Virus record (IMG/VR): IMGVR_UViG_3300047493_000052
Span: 1-20,009 of that record
Strand: one strand, 5' to 3'
DNA from: a virus
DNA: 20,009 bases
Made by a program: the position numbers and the translations under genes. This document shows positions 13,415 to 19,976 of the stretch, one piece after another (the stretch's first letter is position 1; the number at the start of each line of letters is the position of its first letter). The notes beneath the pieces were generated by a model. The model did no database searches. It saw only the letters and a list, made by a program, of their open reading frames with translations, and was not told the DNA's origin.

Positions 13415-13816
13415 TCACGTTTTTTTGCGCGCATCCAGAAATGCAAGCGTTTTTGCCCGGTCTTCCGGCGAGATGACCCGCTTTTCGCGCTCGCCAATGC
13501 CATGCGCCGCGATCCATTCAGTCTGCTGCTGTTTCTCAGCTTCATTTATTGGGATAGCAGCAGTTTCCGTTGGCGCATTTCTCGGGTTATTATATGTCAA
13601 GCGATTATTTTCAATAATGCGCGTGAAATAGGTAAAACCTGACGGCCTGATGCCTTTGATTCTGACAAAGTCAACCGCCGGCCTGATGTGAGTCGCCAGC
13701 TCATACCCTTCCTTGCTCCATGCATGAATTACGGCGGGGTTCTGCGTGGCCAGATGCGGAAAAACCGATGTGACGTAGTCGAAAACTTCCCGGAAAAACG
13801 AGTCAGTAGATGTCAT
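13415..13816 (-). CDS. Replication-accessory-like protein
   Basis: A 133-aa protein at the end of the RHH operon. I start at the ATG at 13816, which overlaps the upstream membrane-protein stop by 14 nt, rather than the far upstream start in the same frame. The core (VIHAWSKEGYELATHIRPAV, then GIRPSGFTYFTRIIENN) resembles the W..G.....I.P.I.....P.S..YF...I pattern at the C-terminus of several phage replication proteins (DnaT or replisome-organiser type). The remainder is a polar linker and a basic end (EDRAKTLAFLDARKKT). There is no N-terminal DNA-binding domain. A replication link is tentative. Confidence 0.6.
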   Translation of the reverse strand: MTSTDSFFREVFDYVTSVFPHLATQNPAVIHAWSKEGYELATHIRPAVDFVRIKGIRPSGFTYFTRIIENNRLTYNNPRNAPTETAAIPINEAEKQQQTEWIAAHGIGEREKRVISPEDRAKTLAFLDARKKT

Positions 13817-13988
13817 TTTGCAGCAAATCCCATAATTGTCTGGAGATTTTTCCGCTGAATTCCATTGATACCCACGAAAGGCACAGTCCCACCCAGAAAT
13901 GGAGCGCTGCGCACAACATGATAAGACCAACATTAAGACATGTTAGCAGCAACGACACCGCAAAGAGAAACGGCAGCAGATAGGGCAT
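13803..13988 (-). CDS. Small two-span membrane protein
   Basis: A 61-aa protein from the ATG at 13988, which overlaps the upstream stop as TAATG. It begins MPYLLPFLFAVSLLLTCLNV and continues GLIMLCAALHFWVGLCLSWV, so two hydrophobic spans cover nearly all of residues 3-40. A polar tail (EFSGKISRQLWDLLQNDIY) follows. The overlap structure supports this start over the TTG at 14012. Size and topology would fit a small holin or an inner-membrane accessory, but no lysozyme lies beside it. Function unknown. Confidence 0.6.
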   Translation of the reverse strand: MPYLLPFLFAVSLLLTCLNVGLIMLCAALHFWVGLCLSWVSMEFSGKISRQLWDLLQNDIY

Positions 13989-14140
13989 TATTTTTGGTCC
14001 CTGCCTATCCAAAACGGGAATCTTTCAGACGCAGCTGGCAGGTTCATAATCGCTTTCCTGAGTTTGCGCTCCAAAATTGAACGGCGGCGATGATACACCT
14101 TGGGGAAGAACAAATGCTCGATTATGTCTCTGAGAATCAC
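13988..14140 (-). CDS. 50-aa basic protein with GTG start
   Basis: A GTG at 14140 overlaps the upstream stop (GTGA) and the stop overlaps the next ATG (TAATG). This double coupling is the main evidence for a real gene. It reads VILRDIIEHLFFPKVYHRRR, then SILERKLRKAIMNLPAASER, then FPFWIGRDQK. It is basic with two amphipathic helices. No family is recognised. Confidence 0.6.
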   Translation of the reverse strand: MILRDIIEHLFFPKVYHRRRSILERKLRKAIMNLPAASERFPFWIGRDQK

Positions 14141-14319
14141 AGGAACCCCTTTCTTTTCGCCAGCCATTCCTGCATCTGCAGCATGCCGGCATCCGGATAC
14201 CAGTATACCTGCGACTTGGGAAACCAGGCATCATGCGTCGCGTCCGAGAAGAGAAACGCGCCTTTGGTTTCCCCAATGATTTTACCCGCCACCAGCACCG
14301 TCCTAGACTTTTTTCCCAT
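14137..14319 (-). CDS. Conserved small phage protein
   Basis: A 60-aa protein overlapping the RHH gene by 17 nt. The sequence KSRTVLVAGKIIGETKGAFL, then DATHDAWFPKSQVYWYPDAG, then LAKRKGFL follows a pattern I have seen in many small phage proteins: VAGKI..ET..A.L......WFPKSQV. The beta-rich core suggests a small barrel. The biochemical function is unknown. It is the second gene of the operon and would be expressed together with the regulator. Confidence 0.7.
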   Translation of the reverse strand: MGKKSRTVLVAGKIIGETKGAFLFSDATHDAWFPKSQVYWYPDAGMLQMQEWLAKRKGFL

Positions 14320-14497
14320 TAGATTCGGCTTCCCAGCCCTTTTTGATGAGCCTGCGGTAAAATTCGCTTACTTCCCTATCCGCCTCAGCGGCATGCGCTT
14401 CTATGGCCTTTCCCAATTCGTCCGGAAGATAGGTGGTAACCCTGTGCGTGAGGATTTTCTCGCGGGGATTACCGGCTTTCCGCTGTTTTTCTTTCAT
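14303..14497 (-). CDS. Ribbon-helix-helix type regulator
   Basis: A 64-aa protein. After a basic arm (MKEKQRKAGNPREKILTHR) comes a strand-helix-helix pattern: HRVTTYLPDELGKAIEAHAA, then EADREVSEFYRRLIKKGW. TTYLPDEL is a typical RHH beta strand and helix start, as in Arc/CopG and antitoxin regulators. Such proteins bind as dimers in the major groove of short palindromes. A 6-bp plus 3-bp inverted repeat lies over its own promoter, 23-49 nt upstream of its ATG, which suggests autorepression. No toxin-like partner is recognised in the operon. It is probably an early regulator of the phage. Confidence 0.75.
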   Translation of the reverse strand: MKEKQRKAGNPREKILTHRVTTYLPDELGKAIEAHAAEADREVSEFYRRLIKKGWEAESNGKKV

Positions 14498-14514
14498 GGA
14501 GTGCCTTTAAATTC

Positions 14515-14553
14515 TTTACAATGACTCTATACCTGTTAGAGTTATTGTGTCAA
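14515..14553. promoter_or_regulatory. Overlapping divergent promoters on palindromic operator
   Basis: Minus strand: TTGACA (14553-14548), 16 nt, TATAGA (14531-14526), driving the RHH operon. Plus strand: TTTACA (14515-14520), 16 nt, TAGAGT (14537-14542), driving the ParB operon. Both -10 boxes lie in the inverted repeat AATgACTCTA tacctgt TAGAGTtATT (14520-14546), nine of ten pairs matching. One bound repressor would cover both promoters. Confidence 0.65.
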
Positions 14554-14582
14554 TTGTCTTTTTTAAAAGAGGTTTTATAAAA

Positions 14583-14780
14583 ATGCTCCTTCTCATAGTC
14601 TTCGTGCATGACACGCCGGGCCCGCAGCTCGTCGTGGAATCCATGTCAACACAAATCCTCGATTTTGACGCCTGCGCCGCTGCTGTCTATCATATTGATA
14701 CAATGTATTCCGGATCATTTCACGCACCCATGGCTTATTGCGTTTCGCTCGAGCCGGCTGAACCATCAAATAAGGAATAA
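14583..14780 (+). CDS. Small protein heading the ParB operon
   Basis: A 65-aa protein from the ATG at 14583, with AAGAGG about 10 nt upstream. It begins MLLLIVFVHDTPGPQLVVES, with MSTQILDFDACAAAVYHIDT next. The first eight residues are hydrophobic, but the segment is too short for a clear membrane span or signal. It reads more like a compact alpha/beta protein with an N-terminal strand. The TPGPQLVVES and FDACAAA stretches look conserved in style, yet I cannot name a family. It lies 6 nt before parB and would be the first product of the plus-strand switch. Confidence 0.6.
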   Translation: MLLLIVFVHDTPGPQLVVESMSTQILDFDACAAAVYHIDTMYSGSFHAPMAYCVSLEPAEPSNKE

Positions 14781-14786
14781 CGCCTT

Positions 14787-16544
14787 ATGGAATATCTCTC
14801 CATCCCTCTTAACCAGCTCGAGCTTTCTATGCAGAATGCTCGCGGCCAGCCGTCGATGACGGACATCTCCGATATGATAGCTTCCATACGGACGCACGGC
14901 CTGATGCAGGGCCTTGTCGTCGTCGCGGGCCCCGCCAAAAAAGGAAATGCGCCTAAATCCTATAAAGTCATCGCCGGAGCGCGCCGGCTCGCCGCGCTCA
15001 AGGAAATGACACGCCAGGGCGTCCCCGGTTACAGCAGCATTCCCTGTGTCCTGGTATCCGATGAGAACGCCTACGAACTCAGCCTGGCGGAGAACGTGGT
15101 GCGCCGCAACATGCATCCGGCGGATGAATTCGCGGCGTTTGCCATCCTTATCGACGAGAAGAATACGCCGGCGCAGATCGCCACGCGCTTTGGCGTAACG
15201 GAAAAGCACGTGCAGGGGCGTCTAAAGCTCTCCAAGGTGCATCCGGATATCCTTAAGGCCTACCGCAACGGGGATCTCTCGCTTGAAAAGGTGATGGCTT
15301 TCACGCTGTCAGACGACAAGAAAAAACAGAAGGAAGTGTTCAAAAATCTCACTGACTGGCACGAACCCGACGATATCCGCGAGAGCCTGACTGACAATCT
15401 GGTCAAAGCCGACAATGTGCTTGTTTCCTTCGTTACGCTCGAGAAATATAAAAAAGCGGGCGGAGCCTACACGGAAGATCTGTTCGGTGAGGATGTCTTC
15501 CTGCACGACCGGCCGCTGCTCAACAAGCTCGCCCGGCAAAAGCTGCACGACTATGCCGCCAAGGTCGAGCAGGAAGGCTGGGGGTGGGTTGAAATCATCC
15601 CGGACGGCCATATCTACGATTTCACGAAGGGACTGACGCGCATTTTTGAAGCTCCGAAGAAAAAAGACGAACGCCGGCACCTTGGAGTCATTGTGAGCGT
15701 CGAAAAAGGCATGCCCGTCACCACCGGCTGGTATTTGAAGAAAAGCGATGCGGAGGCCTTCCGCAAATCTTCCCCCAAAATCGCCAGGGAAGCAGGACTG
15801 AAGCCCGGAAAGGAAAAGGGCGTTACTTCTGCCAGCGTGAACGATATATTGCGCGTACAGCGTCACCAGGTCGTCCAGCTCGTCCTCTCACGCGGAGGCG
15901 AGGCGACTATAGACCTGTTGCTTTACACTGTCGCCCGCCAGCTCCTCGGGGAAACGAGCATGGCAAGCGGATATGTTTCACTTCCTCTCGCTGTTGATTG
16001 CCAAGATGCGCGTGAATACAAGGAATTTTCACAAAGCGCCGCCGCGTGCGGGCTGCAGATGGTAGAGAAAAATCTTCCGCTCGACTGGCTTAAACATAAA
16101 AACGAAAAAGAGCGTTTCGAGGCTTTTCAGGTACTAAGCTGGGGAGAAAAAATGCACATTATCGAATATTGCACCGCGCTTATGGTGGAAGCAGAACACC
16201 CCGAGGAAGCAAAGGAAAGCCTTATTGAAGGGCTCTTAGCCCGTAGTGGGGAAAAAGTCTGCGACTACTGGCGGCCGACGCGAGAGAATTACCTCGAGCA
16301 TATCACACGCGACCAGCTGCTCGATATCGGCCTGGAATTGTTCGGACTCCAATGGCGCAAGGATTTCAAAAACGCCAAGAAGCCGGAGCTGGTGACGGAG
16401 CTGGACGGCATCTTCGCGCACCCCGATAAATATGCTGGCATGGGCGACGACCTGCAGCGCCGCATTTTCGAGTGGCTGCCGTCGGGCATGGGATTCTCAG
16501 TTTCCGATGCTGACGTGAAAGGGCAAAAACATGCGCAAGGCTGA
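14787..16544 (+). CDS. ParB/Spo0J-family protein with long C-terminal region
   Basis: A 585-aa protein. Residues 1-110 are the ParB N-terminal domain: IPLNQLELSMQNAR, IASIRTHGLMQGLVV, then YKVIAGARRLAALKEM (the GxRR motif) and ELSLAENVVRRNMHPADE. Residues about 125-180 are the HTH part (TPAQIATRFGVTEKHVQGRL, then KLSKVHPDILKAYRNGDLS). The remaining 400 residues are helical and carry no motif I recognise; plasmid ParB proteins are far shorter. No parA lies beside it, so it is probably not a standard partition gene. Phage proteins of this kind may act as regulators or nucleases. It leads the early-type operon and overlaps the next gene by 14 nt. Confidence 0.88.
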   Translation: MEYLSIPLNQLELSMQNARGQPSMTDISDMIASIRTHGLMQGLVVVAGPAKKGNAPKSYKVIAGARRLAALKEMTRQGVPGYSSIPCVLVSDENAYELSLAENVVRRNMHPADEFAAFAILIDEKNTPAQIATRFGVTEKHVQGRLKLSKVHPDILKAYRNGDLSLEKVMAFTLSDDKKKQKEVFKNLTDWHEPDDIRESLTDNLVKADNVLVSFVTLEKYKKAGGAYTEDLFGEDVFLHDRPLLNKLARQKLHDYAAKVEQEGWGWVEIIPDGHIYDFTKGLTRIFEAPKKKDERRHLGVIVSVEKGMPVTTGWYLKKSDAEAFRKSSPKIAREAGLKPGKEKGVTSASVNDILRVQRHQVVQLVLSRGGEATIDLLLYTVARQLLGETSMASGYVSLPLAVDCQDAREYKEFSQSAAACGLQMVEKNLPLDWLKHKNEKERFEAFQVLSWGEKMHIIEYCTALMVEAEHPEEAKESLIEGLLARSGEKVCDYWRPTRENYLEHITRDQLLDIGLELFGLQWRKDFKNAKKPELVTELDGIFAHPDKYAGMGDDLQRRIFEWLPSGMGFSVSDADVKGQKHAQG

Positions 16545-16707
16545 TATATTGCAATTTCCCCCCAGATACTCTGTTCCAGCCCGGGGAACCACGCAACTGC
16601 TGCCCTTCTGGCTGCGTCCCTGGTTCAACGCCACCATCATCACGGCGTATATCGCCGCCGCTGCTTTCGCTTCAGTCCTGGCGCTCCTGCAGGGAGAAAC
16701 GCGGTGA
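16531..16707 (+). CDS. 58-aa membrane protein in ParB operon
   Basis: The ATG at 16531 overlaps the parB end by 14 nt and has AAAGGG about 9 nt upstream. A polar start (MRKADILQFPPRYSVPARGT) leads to TQLLPFWLRPWFNATIITAY and a hydrophobic span ending in ALLQGETR. The single span covers about residues 33-53. The stop overlaps the next GTG (GTGA). Function is unknown. The tight coupling on both sides supports it as a real gene. Confidence 0.65.
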   Translation: MRKADILQFPPRYSVPARGTTQLLPFWLRPWFNATIITAYIAAAAFASVLALLQGETR

Positions 16708-17042
16708 TTAGAATAGATCTGAAATCGTGCGAGCTAAACCGTGCGGATCTGGATGTAATTCTAGGTGCTTTTCTAAAGAAGATGGGCTATGACGAATCCG
16801 CCTGCGAGTGTGTCAATAAGGATATAGCCGCCGGCATTCTGCTGGGGCTCAAGTTCTTCATCGAGATCCGCAATTCCCATATGCCGGCTATCCTGACGGA
16901 CAAGCAATTCACCACCATGCTGTTGCTTCTGCTGCGCGACATCGCTAAAAAACACCTGCCGGATGATCCGTCGCTCTTTTTTGTCTATATATCCGAAATG
17001 GAACAGCACCTGGCAAGCCAGTCTATTTTTCATTCCAAATGA
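16704..17042 (+). CDS. Unknown 112-aa protein
   Basis: The GTG start at 16704 has AGGGAG about 9 nt upstream and overlaps the previous stop. The protein is mostly helical: LNRADLDVILGAFLKKMGYD, then AAGILLGLKFFIEIRN, then TTMLLLLLRDIAKKHLPDD. The leucine-rich third helix is amphipathic rather than a clean membrane span. No motif, metal site or known domain is visible. It is in the early-type operon, 9 nt before the next gene. Confidence 0.65.
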   Translation: MIRIDLKSCELNRADLDVILGAFLKKMGYDESACECVNKDIAAGILLGLKFFIEIRNSHMPAILTDKQFTTMLLLLLRDIAKKHLPDDPSLFFVYISEMEQHLASQSIFHSK

Positions 17043-17051
17043 AAGGTTAAA

Positions 17052-17489
17052 ATGATGCATTCTCCTGAAGATTCCCCAAGGGAAGCTGCCCGATCTGCGA
17101 TTCAAGCGGTTAATCAAGGCACTGAGGCTGCCAGGGCATCAGCACACGAAGCCATTGCCCGCGAGCAGGGATATCCTCCTCGCAAGACCGCTGCACAATT
17201 GCAGGAAGAAATGGAAAACCGCATCACGATCACCCGGCAGCTGGCTGGAGAGATGAAGCTGCGGCAATGGGCAGTGCAGCAGGTTGTTCCGGTGCTGCAG
17301 GCCTTCGCGCAAAGCACTCCTTCTCTTCCGCCCTTTATGGTTAAAGGCGATGGGTCGAATATAACAGAAAAAATGATGCTACCGGGAATGATAGGCGGTG
17401 AGACATCAGTAAAGCCCGAGCTTTTTCTCGTAACTCTGGCAAAAGACCTGACCGAATTTTTTCACGATTTCGTAACCTCCACCTCCTGA
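17052..17489 (+). CDS. Unknown 145-aa helical protein
   Basis: AAAGG lies 6 nt before the ATG at 17052; a second ATG follows at 17055. Residues 8-75 are charged and Ala/Glu/Gln-rich (SPREAARSAIQAVNQGTEAA, then QLQEEMENRITITRQLAGEM) and should form a long helix or coiled coil. A Gly/Ser/Met loop follows, and a hydrophobic end helix (PELFLVTLAKDLTEFFHDFV). This layout suggests an oligomeric protein. I recognise no family. Confidence 0.65.
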   Translation: MMHSPEDSPREAARSAIQAVNQGTEAARASAHEAIAREQGYPPRKTAAQLQEEMENRITITRQLAGEMKLRQWAVQQVVPVLQAFAQSTPSLPPFMVKGDGSNITEKMMLPGMIGGETSVKPELFLVTLAKDLTEFFHDFVTSTS

Positions 17490-17499
17490 AAGGCAAGCC

Positions 17500-17859
17500 A
17501 TGTTTCAAATCACTATTCCCCAGCGCGCCGGCGGCGTGCAAGTTGTGCTCTGGTATAAAACGTCATCGTCTATGACTGAGCAGCTCACGGCCGCCCAGGA
17601 AAAATTCCACGCCTTCCTTGTCGATCCCATTCCGAAAAAAAACAGGGATCTTTTCACGATACGGGATGATTTCGGCCACGTCGCTAAAATTGACCCGGCC
17701 AACGTCGCCTTCATTGTCAGCACGGACCTGGTGGCGGAGGGCAAGGGGCACGAGGAAAAAACCATCCTCACCAACCGGGCGGCAAAGAAGCTGCAAGACC
17801 GGCAGCGTATGGACCCGGTGCTCAACATGGCCACGTCCGCTCCCGGACTGATTTCCTGA
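17500..17859 (+). CDS. Unknown 119-aa protein
   Basis: GAAAGG lies about 8 nt before the ATG at 17500, the same type of site as its neighbours. The first half alternates short strands and a helix (MFQITIPQRAGGVQVVLWYK, then AAQEKFHAFLVDPIPKKNRD). A beta hairpin (LFTIRDDFGHVAKIDPANVA) follows, and then a basic helix (TNRAAKKLQDRQRMDP). The FTIRDDFGHVAKIDPANV part resembles small beta domains used to bind DNA or partners, but this is only a shape impression. No known motif. Confidence 0.65.
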   Translation: MFQITIPQRAGGVQVVLWYKTSSSMTEQLTAAQEKFHAFLVDPIPKKNRDLFTIRDDFGHVAKIDPANVAFIVSTDLVAEGKGHEEKTILTNRAAKKLQDRQRMDPVLNMATSAPGLIS

Positions 17860-17889
17860 TATCTCAACCCTCATTGAAAGGATACGACC

Positions 17890-18666
17890 ATGTTACAGAC
17901 TTACCATAACGACGAAGCCCTCAAAGCCAAAACCATCGCCGCCATGCGTGAAGACGTAGCTGCCGAACGCTTGGTGCCCGGTCATTACTGGAACGGCCGC
18001 AACGGCTGTTTCGTGGGCTGCGTCATCCGCGGCAACGACCATAGTAAGTTTGAGGACGTGCTCGGCATTCCCCGTCTTATCGCGCGCCTGGGCAACGGTA
18101 TTTTCGAAGGGCTACAGGACCGCGCAGCGCAGCAGGCCTTCGCGTTTGACTTCCTCGATGCCATCCCAGTCGGTGTATACCTTTCTTCCTGCTGGCCTAA
18201 ATTCGCCGTTTTTATGCTGGCTGATAAAGAACACGGGGTCCTGCAATATGCGAAGAAGGATTCCACGAAGAAGGCCATCCAGGATGTCGTTGATCTTTAT
18301 CAGCGCGTAATAAACGGCGAAAAAATTGACAACGCAGAATGGCAGAATGCCTACTCCGCCGCCGCCGACGCCGCCGCCTACTCCGCCGACGCCGACGCCG
18401 CCGCCTACGCCGCCGCCGCCTACTCCGCCGCCGCCGACGCCGCCGCCTACTCCGCCGCCGCCGACGCCGCCGCCTACGCCGCCGCCGACGCCGCCGCCTA
18501 CTCCGCCGACGCCGCCTACTCCGCCGCCGCCGACGCCGCCGCCTACGCCGCCGCCGCCTACTCCGCCGCCGACGCCGCCGACGCCTCCTCGCGCGCACGC
18601 AAAAGCCGCTTCGCGGCTTTTGCTACTTACCTTCTTAAACTCTTCCGCGAAGCGACCGTGAATTAG
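17890..18666 (+). CDS. Phage protein with Ala/Tyr-rich repeat tail
   Basis: A 258-aa protein; AAAGG precedes the ATG at 17890. Residues 1-155 form a globular domain with conserved-looking stretches: YHNDEALKAKTIAAMREDVA, then GHYWNGRNGCFVGCVIRGND, GIPRLIARLGNGIFEGL and LDAIPVGVYLSSCWPKFAVF. I know this arrangement from phage proteins that likewise carry an Ala-rich, Tyr-punctuated tail. Residues 154-232 here are only Ala, Tyr, Ser and Asp in repeating order and would form a continuous helix. A basic end (RARKSRFAAF, then YLLKLFREATVN) follows. Its role is unknown. Cys in GCFVGC could bind metal. The tail probably changes length easily. Confidence 0.75.
   Translation: MLQTYHNDEALKAKTIAAMREDVAAERLVPGHYWNGRNGCFVGCVIRGNDHSKFEDVLGIPRLIARLGNGIFEGLQDRAAQQAFAFDFLDAIPVGVYLSSCWPKFAVFMLADKEHGVLQYAKKDSTKKAIQDVVDLYQRVINGEKIDNAEWQNAYSAAADAAAYSADADAAAYAAAAYSAAADAAAYSAAADAAAYAAADAAAYSADAAYSAAADAAAYAAAAYSAADAADASSRARKSRFAAFATYLLKLFREATVN
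18349..18585 (+). repeat. GCC/TAC/GAC/TCC codon repeat coding AYSAAADA tail
   Basis: About 79 codons consist only of GCC (Ala), TAC (Tyr), TCC (Ser) and GAC (Asp), for example AYSAAADAAAYSADADAAAY. The unit is about 7-12 codons and varies. Every third base is C, so the tract is also a near-perfect trinucleotide repeat prone to slippage. Confidence 0.9.
18599..18623 (+). other. Perfect 11-bp hairpin inside gene end
   Basis: GCAAAAGCCGC (18599-18609) and GCGGCTTTTGC (18613-18623) pair perfectly around a 3-nt loop TTC, within the last 23 codons of the repeat-tail gene. It resembles a terminator stem with T residues in its descending arm, but no T run follows. It may reduce readthrough into the next gene or stabilise the mRNA. 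Confidence 0.55.
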
Positions 18667-18696
18667 CGATTTCAGCCCGTGCCCTAGTCATAGGGA

Positions 18697-19026
18697 ATGA
18701 CCGCGGGAGTGAGCTGGGCAAAACCCCAAACGCGGGGGCCAGTGAGGAAAGGGAGTGTGACAGCCGGAGAGATGGCATTATGGGTAGCCAAAGACTATAA
18801 GCCGTTTCGCGCCGGGGAAGGCGTCTTGTTTACCGTCGGAGAGCCTGATGAAGTGCTTTGGTTCGCCCACGGAAGGCCTGCGACGAGAGTGGAAGTCATG
18901 GAATCGATTAACGGAGGCATTCCGTCGCTGGAAGAACATGCGCGGCTCGATGGCGAAGAAGCCATGAAGGATTTGCAACGACTGACAGCCATCGCTGCGA
19001 AGTTTATTCCGCAAGCGGCTATTTAG
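18697..19026 (+). CDS. Conserved unknown phage protein
   Basis: 109 aa from the ATG at 18697; the start is uncertain because the first 25 residues look like translated leader and GTG at 18757 or ATG at 18772 are alternatives near GGAG-type sites. The sure part is ALWVAKDYKPFRAGEGVLFT, then EVLWFAHGRPATRVEVMESI, then LEEHARLDGEEAMKDLQRLT. WFAHGRPATRVEV followed by a helical end is a pattern I know from uncharacterised phage proteins. Its TAG overlaps the TAA of the opposing membrane-protein gene by a few bases. Function unknown. Confidence 0.7.
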   Translation: MTAGVSWAKPQTRGPVRKGSVTAGEMALWVAKDYKPFRAGEGVLFTVGEPDEVLWFAHGRPATRVEVMESINGGIPSLEEHARLDGEEAMKDLQRLTAIAAKFIPQAAI

Positions 19027-19229
19027 CTTTTTCTGTTATCCCCGGTAGCCACATCGCACAAATGTGCGACCACACCGTAAACCACGATAACGATCGAGAC
19101 CTGGTCGTCGGCGTCGATGGGGTATCCATGGCGGCCGCACCAGGTCATCACGAACTTGCTCACCAGGCTGCAGATGGCGCCAATCCAGACATTGCGATCA
19201 GGTAGCTTATTTCCCGGCAACAGGGCCAT
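19023..19229 (-). CDS. Two-span holin-like membrane protein
   Basis: 68 aa from the ATG at 19229, chosen because GGGAG lies 6 nt upstream; longer starts in the frame are less likely. It begins MALLPGNKLPDRNVWIGAIC, followed by the rest of the first span (SLVSKFVMTW). A loop with Asp-Asp leads to a second span (QVSIVIVVYGVVAHLCDV) and a charged end (ATGDNRKS). Short N-terminus, two spans and charged C-terminus fit small phage holins. It overlaps the lipase-like gene by 23 nt. No endolysin is visible, so the holin call is tentative. Confidence 0.55.
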   Translation of the reverse strand: MALLPGNKLPDRNVWIGAICSLVSKFVMTWCGRHGYPIDADDQVSIVIVVYGVVAHLCDVATGDNRKS

Positions 19230-19851
19230 TTTCATCTCCCGATAAAGCGGCATAGGATACGGCCGCATAGAGCAGCGGCATGTGGTGATAACGGAACGGA
19301 GTCAGATCTGCGGCGACCGGAGGGCAACTCACATTGATTAGCCGCCGCGGTTGCGCCAGTTCACTCGGCATATACGGGATTGAACTGCCGCAATTGGCAT
19401 ACGGCCGTACAGGATAGCGGGCGAGCATCTCCACAAGTTTAGGTCCGCAGGCCTGCGGCGGCTCGAAAAGAGATAACTCCACGTGCATGCCGTCGTTTAC
19501 CAGCAGCCCGGCAAGATATTCCCCGTGCGCGCACCCCAGGCTATGGCCTTCCAGAAATACAAGATCTTCCGACCGGAAAGGCAACTTCTTTTTTATCACG
19601 GCATATATTGCGTCCACGCCGTCGATAAAGCCCTTGCCGACCGTCCCCAGCACCGGATGCTCCACCGTCTCGATGCTCTCGCCGTCGCGGAACCAATCGA
19701 GCCAGGTTAAGCTCCCCCGGCAAATGAGGTGGACATTGCCGGCTATGAATTTGAAGCCCACATAAACACCGGCTATATCGAAAATCGCATCGAAATATTC
19801 CGGCCGGTCGTAAATCGCGCAGCACCGCAGGGCTGCTTCGGTGTCCGTCAT
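19207..19851 (-). CDS. Class-3 lipase-like alpha/beta hydrolase
   Basis: A 214-aa protein. Residues 102-106 are GHSLG, the nucleophile elbow with Ser104. It is preceded by VHLICRGSLTWLDWFRDGES (the R-G-S/T...W..D pattern of lipase class 3) and HPVLGTVGKGFIDGVDAI (the helix before the elbow). LSLFEPPQACGP follows at the place of the usual FG.PR.G loop, and FRYHHMPLLY could supply the catalytic His. The position that normally reads DPVPxxP here reads SSIPYMP, so the expected Asp is absent. It may be inactive on lipids, use another acid, or act on a different ester. The start overlaps the upstream stop (ATGA). Confidence 0.75.
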   Translation of the reverse strand: MTDTEAALRCCAIYDRPEYFDAIFDIAGVYVGFKFIAGNVHLICRGSLTWLDWFRDGESIETVEHPVLGTVGKGFIDGVDAIYAVIKKKLPFRSEDLVFLEGHSLGCAHGEYLAGLLVNDGMHVELSLFEPPQACGPKLVEMLARYPVRPYANCGSSIPYMPSELAQPRRLINVSCPPVAADLTPFRYHHMPLLYAAVSYAALSGDENGPVAGK

Positions 19852-19976
19852 GCGTCGTCTGCCTGTGCTTCCTCCGCGGCGATTTTTTCCGCCAGCCTTG
19901 CTGCGCGTCTCTCTGCCGCCGCTTGCTTGGCCTCGGGGGACCAGCCTTTACCGGTTTTCTTCTTGTCTTTTTTCAT
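19848..19976 (-). CDS. 42-aa highly charged protein
   Basis: It begins MKKDKKKTGKGWSPEAKQAA and continues AERRAARLAEKIAAEEAQAD. A lysine-rich start is followed by one Ala/Glu/Arg helix. The stop TGA overlaps the lipase-like ATG, so translation is coupled. No good ribosome binding site is visible before the ATG at 19976. The gene may be one of the basic-helix peptides common next to phage accessory genes. Function unknown. Confidence 0.55.
   Translation of the reverse strand: MKKDKKKTGKGWSPEAKQAAAERRAARLAEKIAAEEAQADDA

Noticed and set aside
14025-14276. 83-aa minus-strand frame overlapping the 60-aa and 50-aa genes
   Set aside because: The overlap chain GTGA and TAATG supports the other two frames. 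This one is a Cys/Arg-rich shadow.
18349-18585. CRISPR-like array
   Set aside because: The repeats have no unique spacers and lie in a coding frame.
18212-18661. Poly-Arg and Thr/Pro-rich frames over the GCC repeat
   Set aside because: They arise automatically from the GCC repeat in other frames and have no start signals. The Ala/Tyr frame continues a conserved globular domain.
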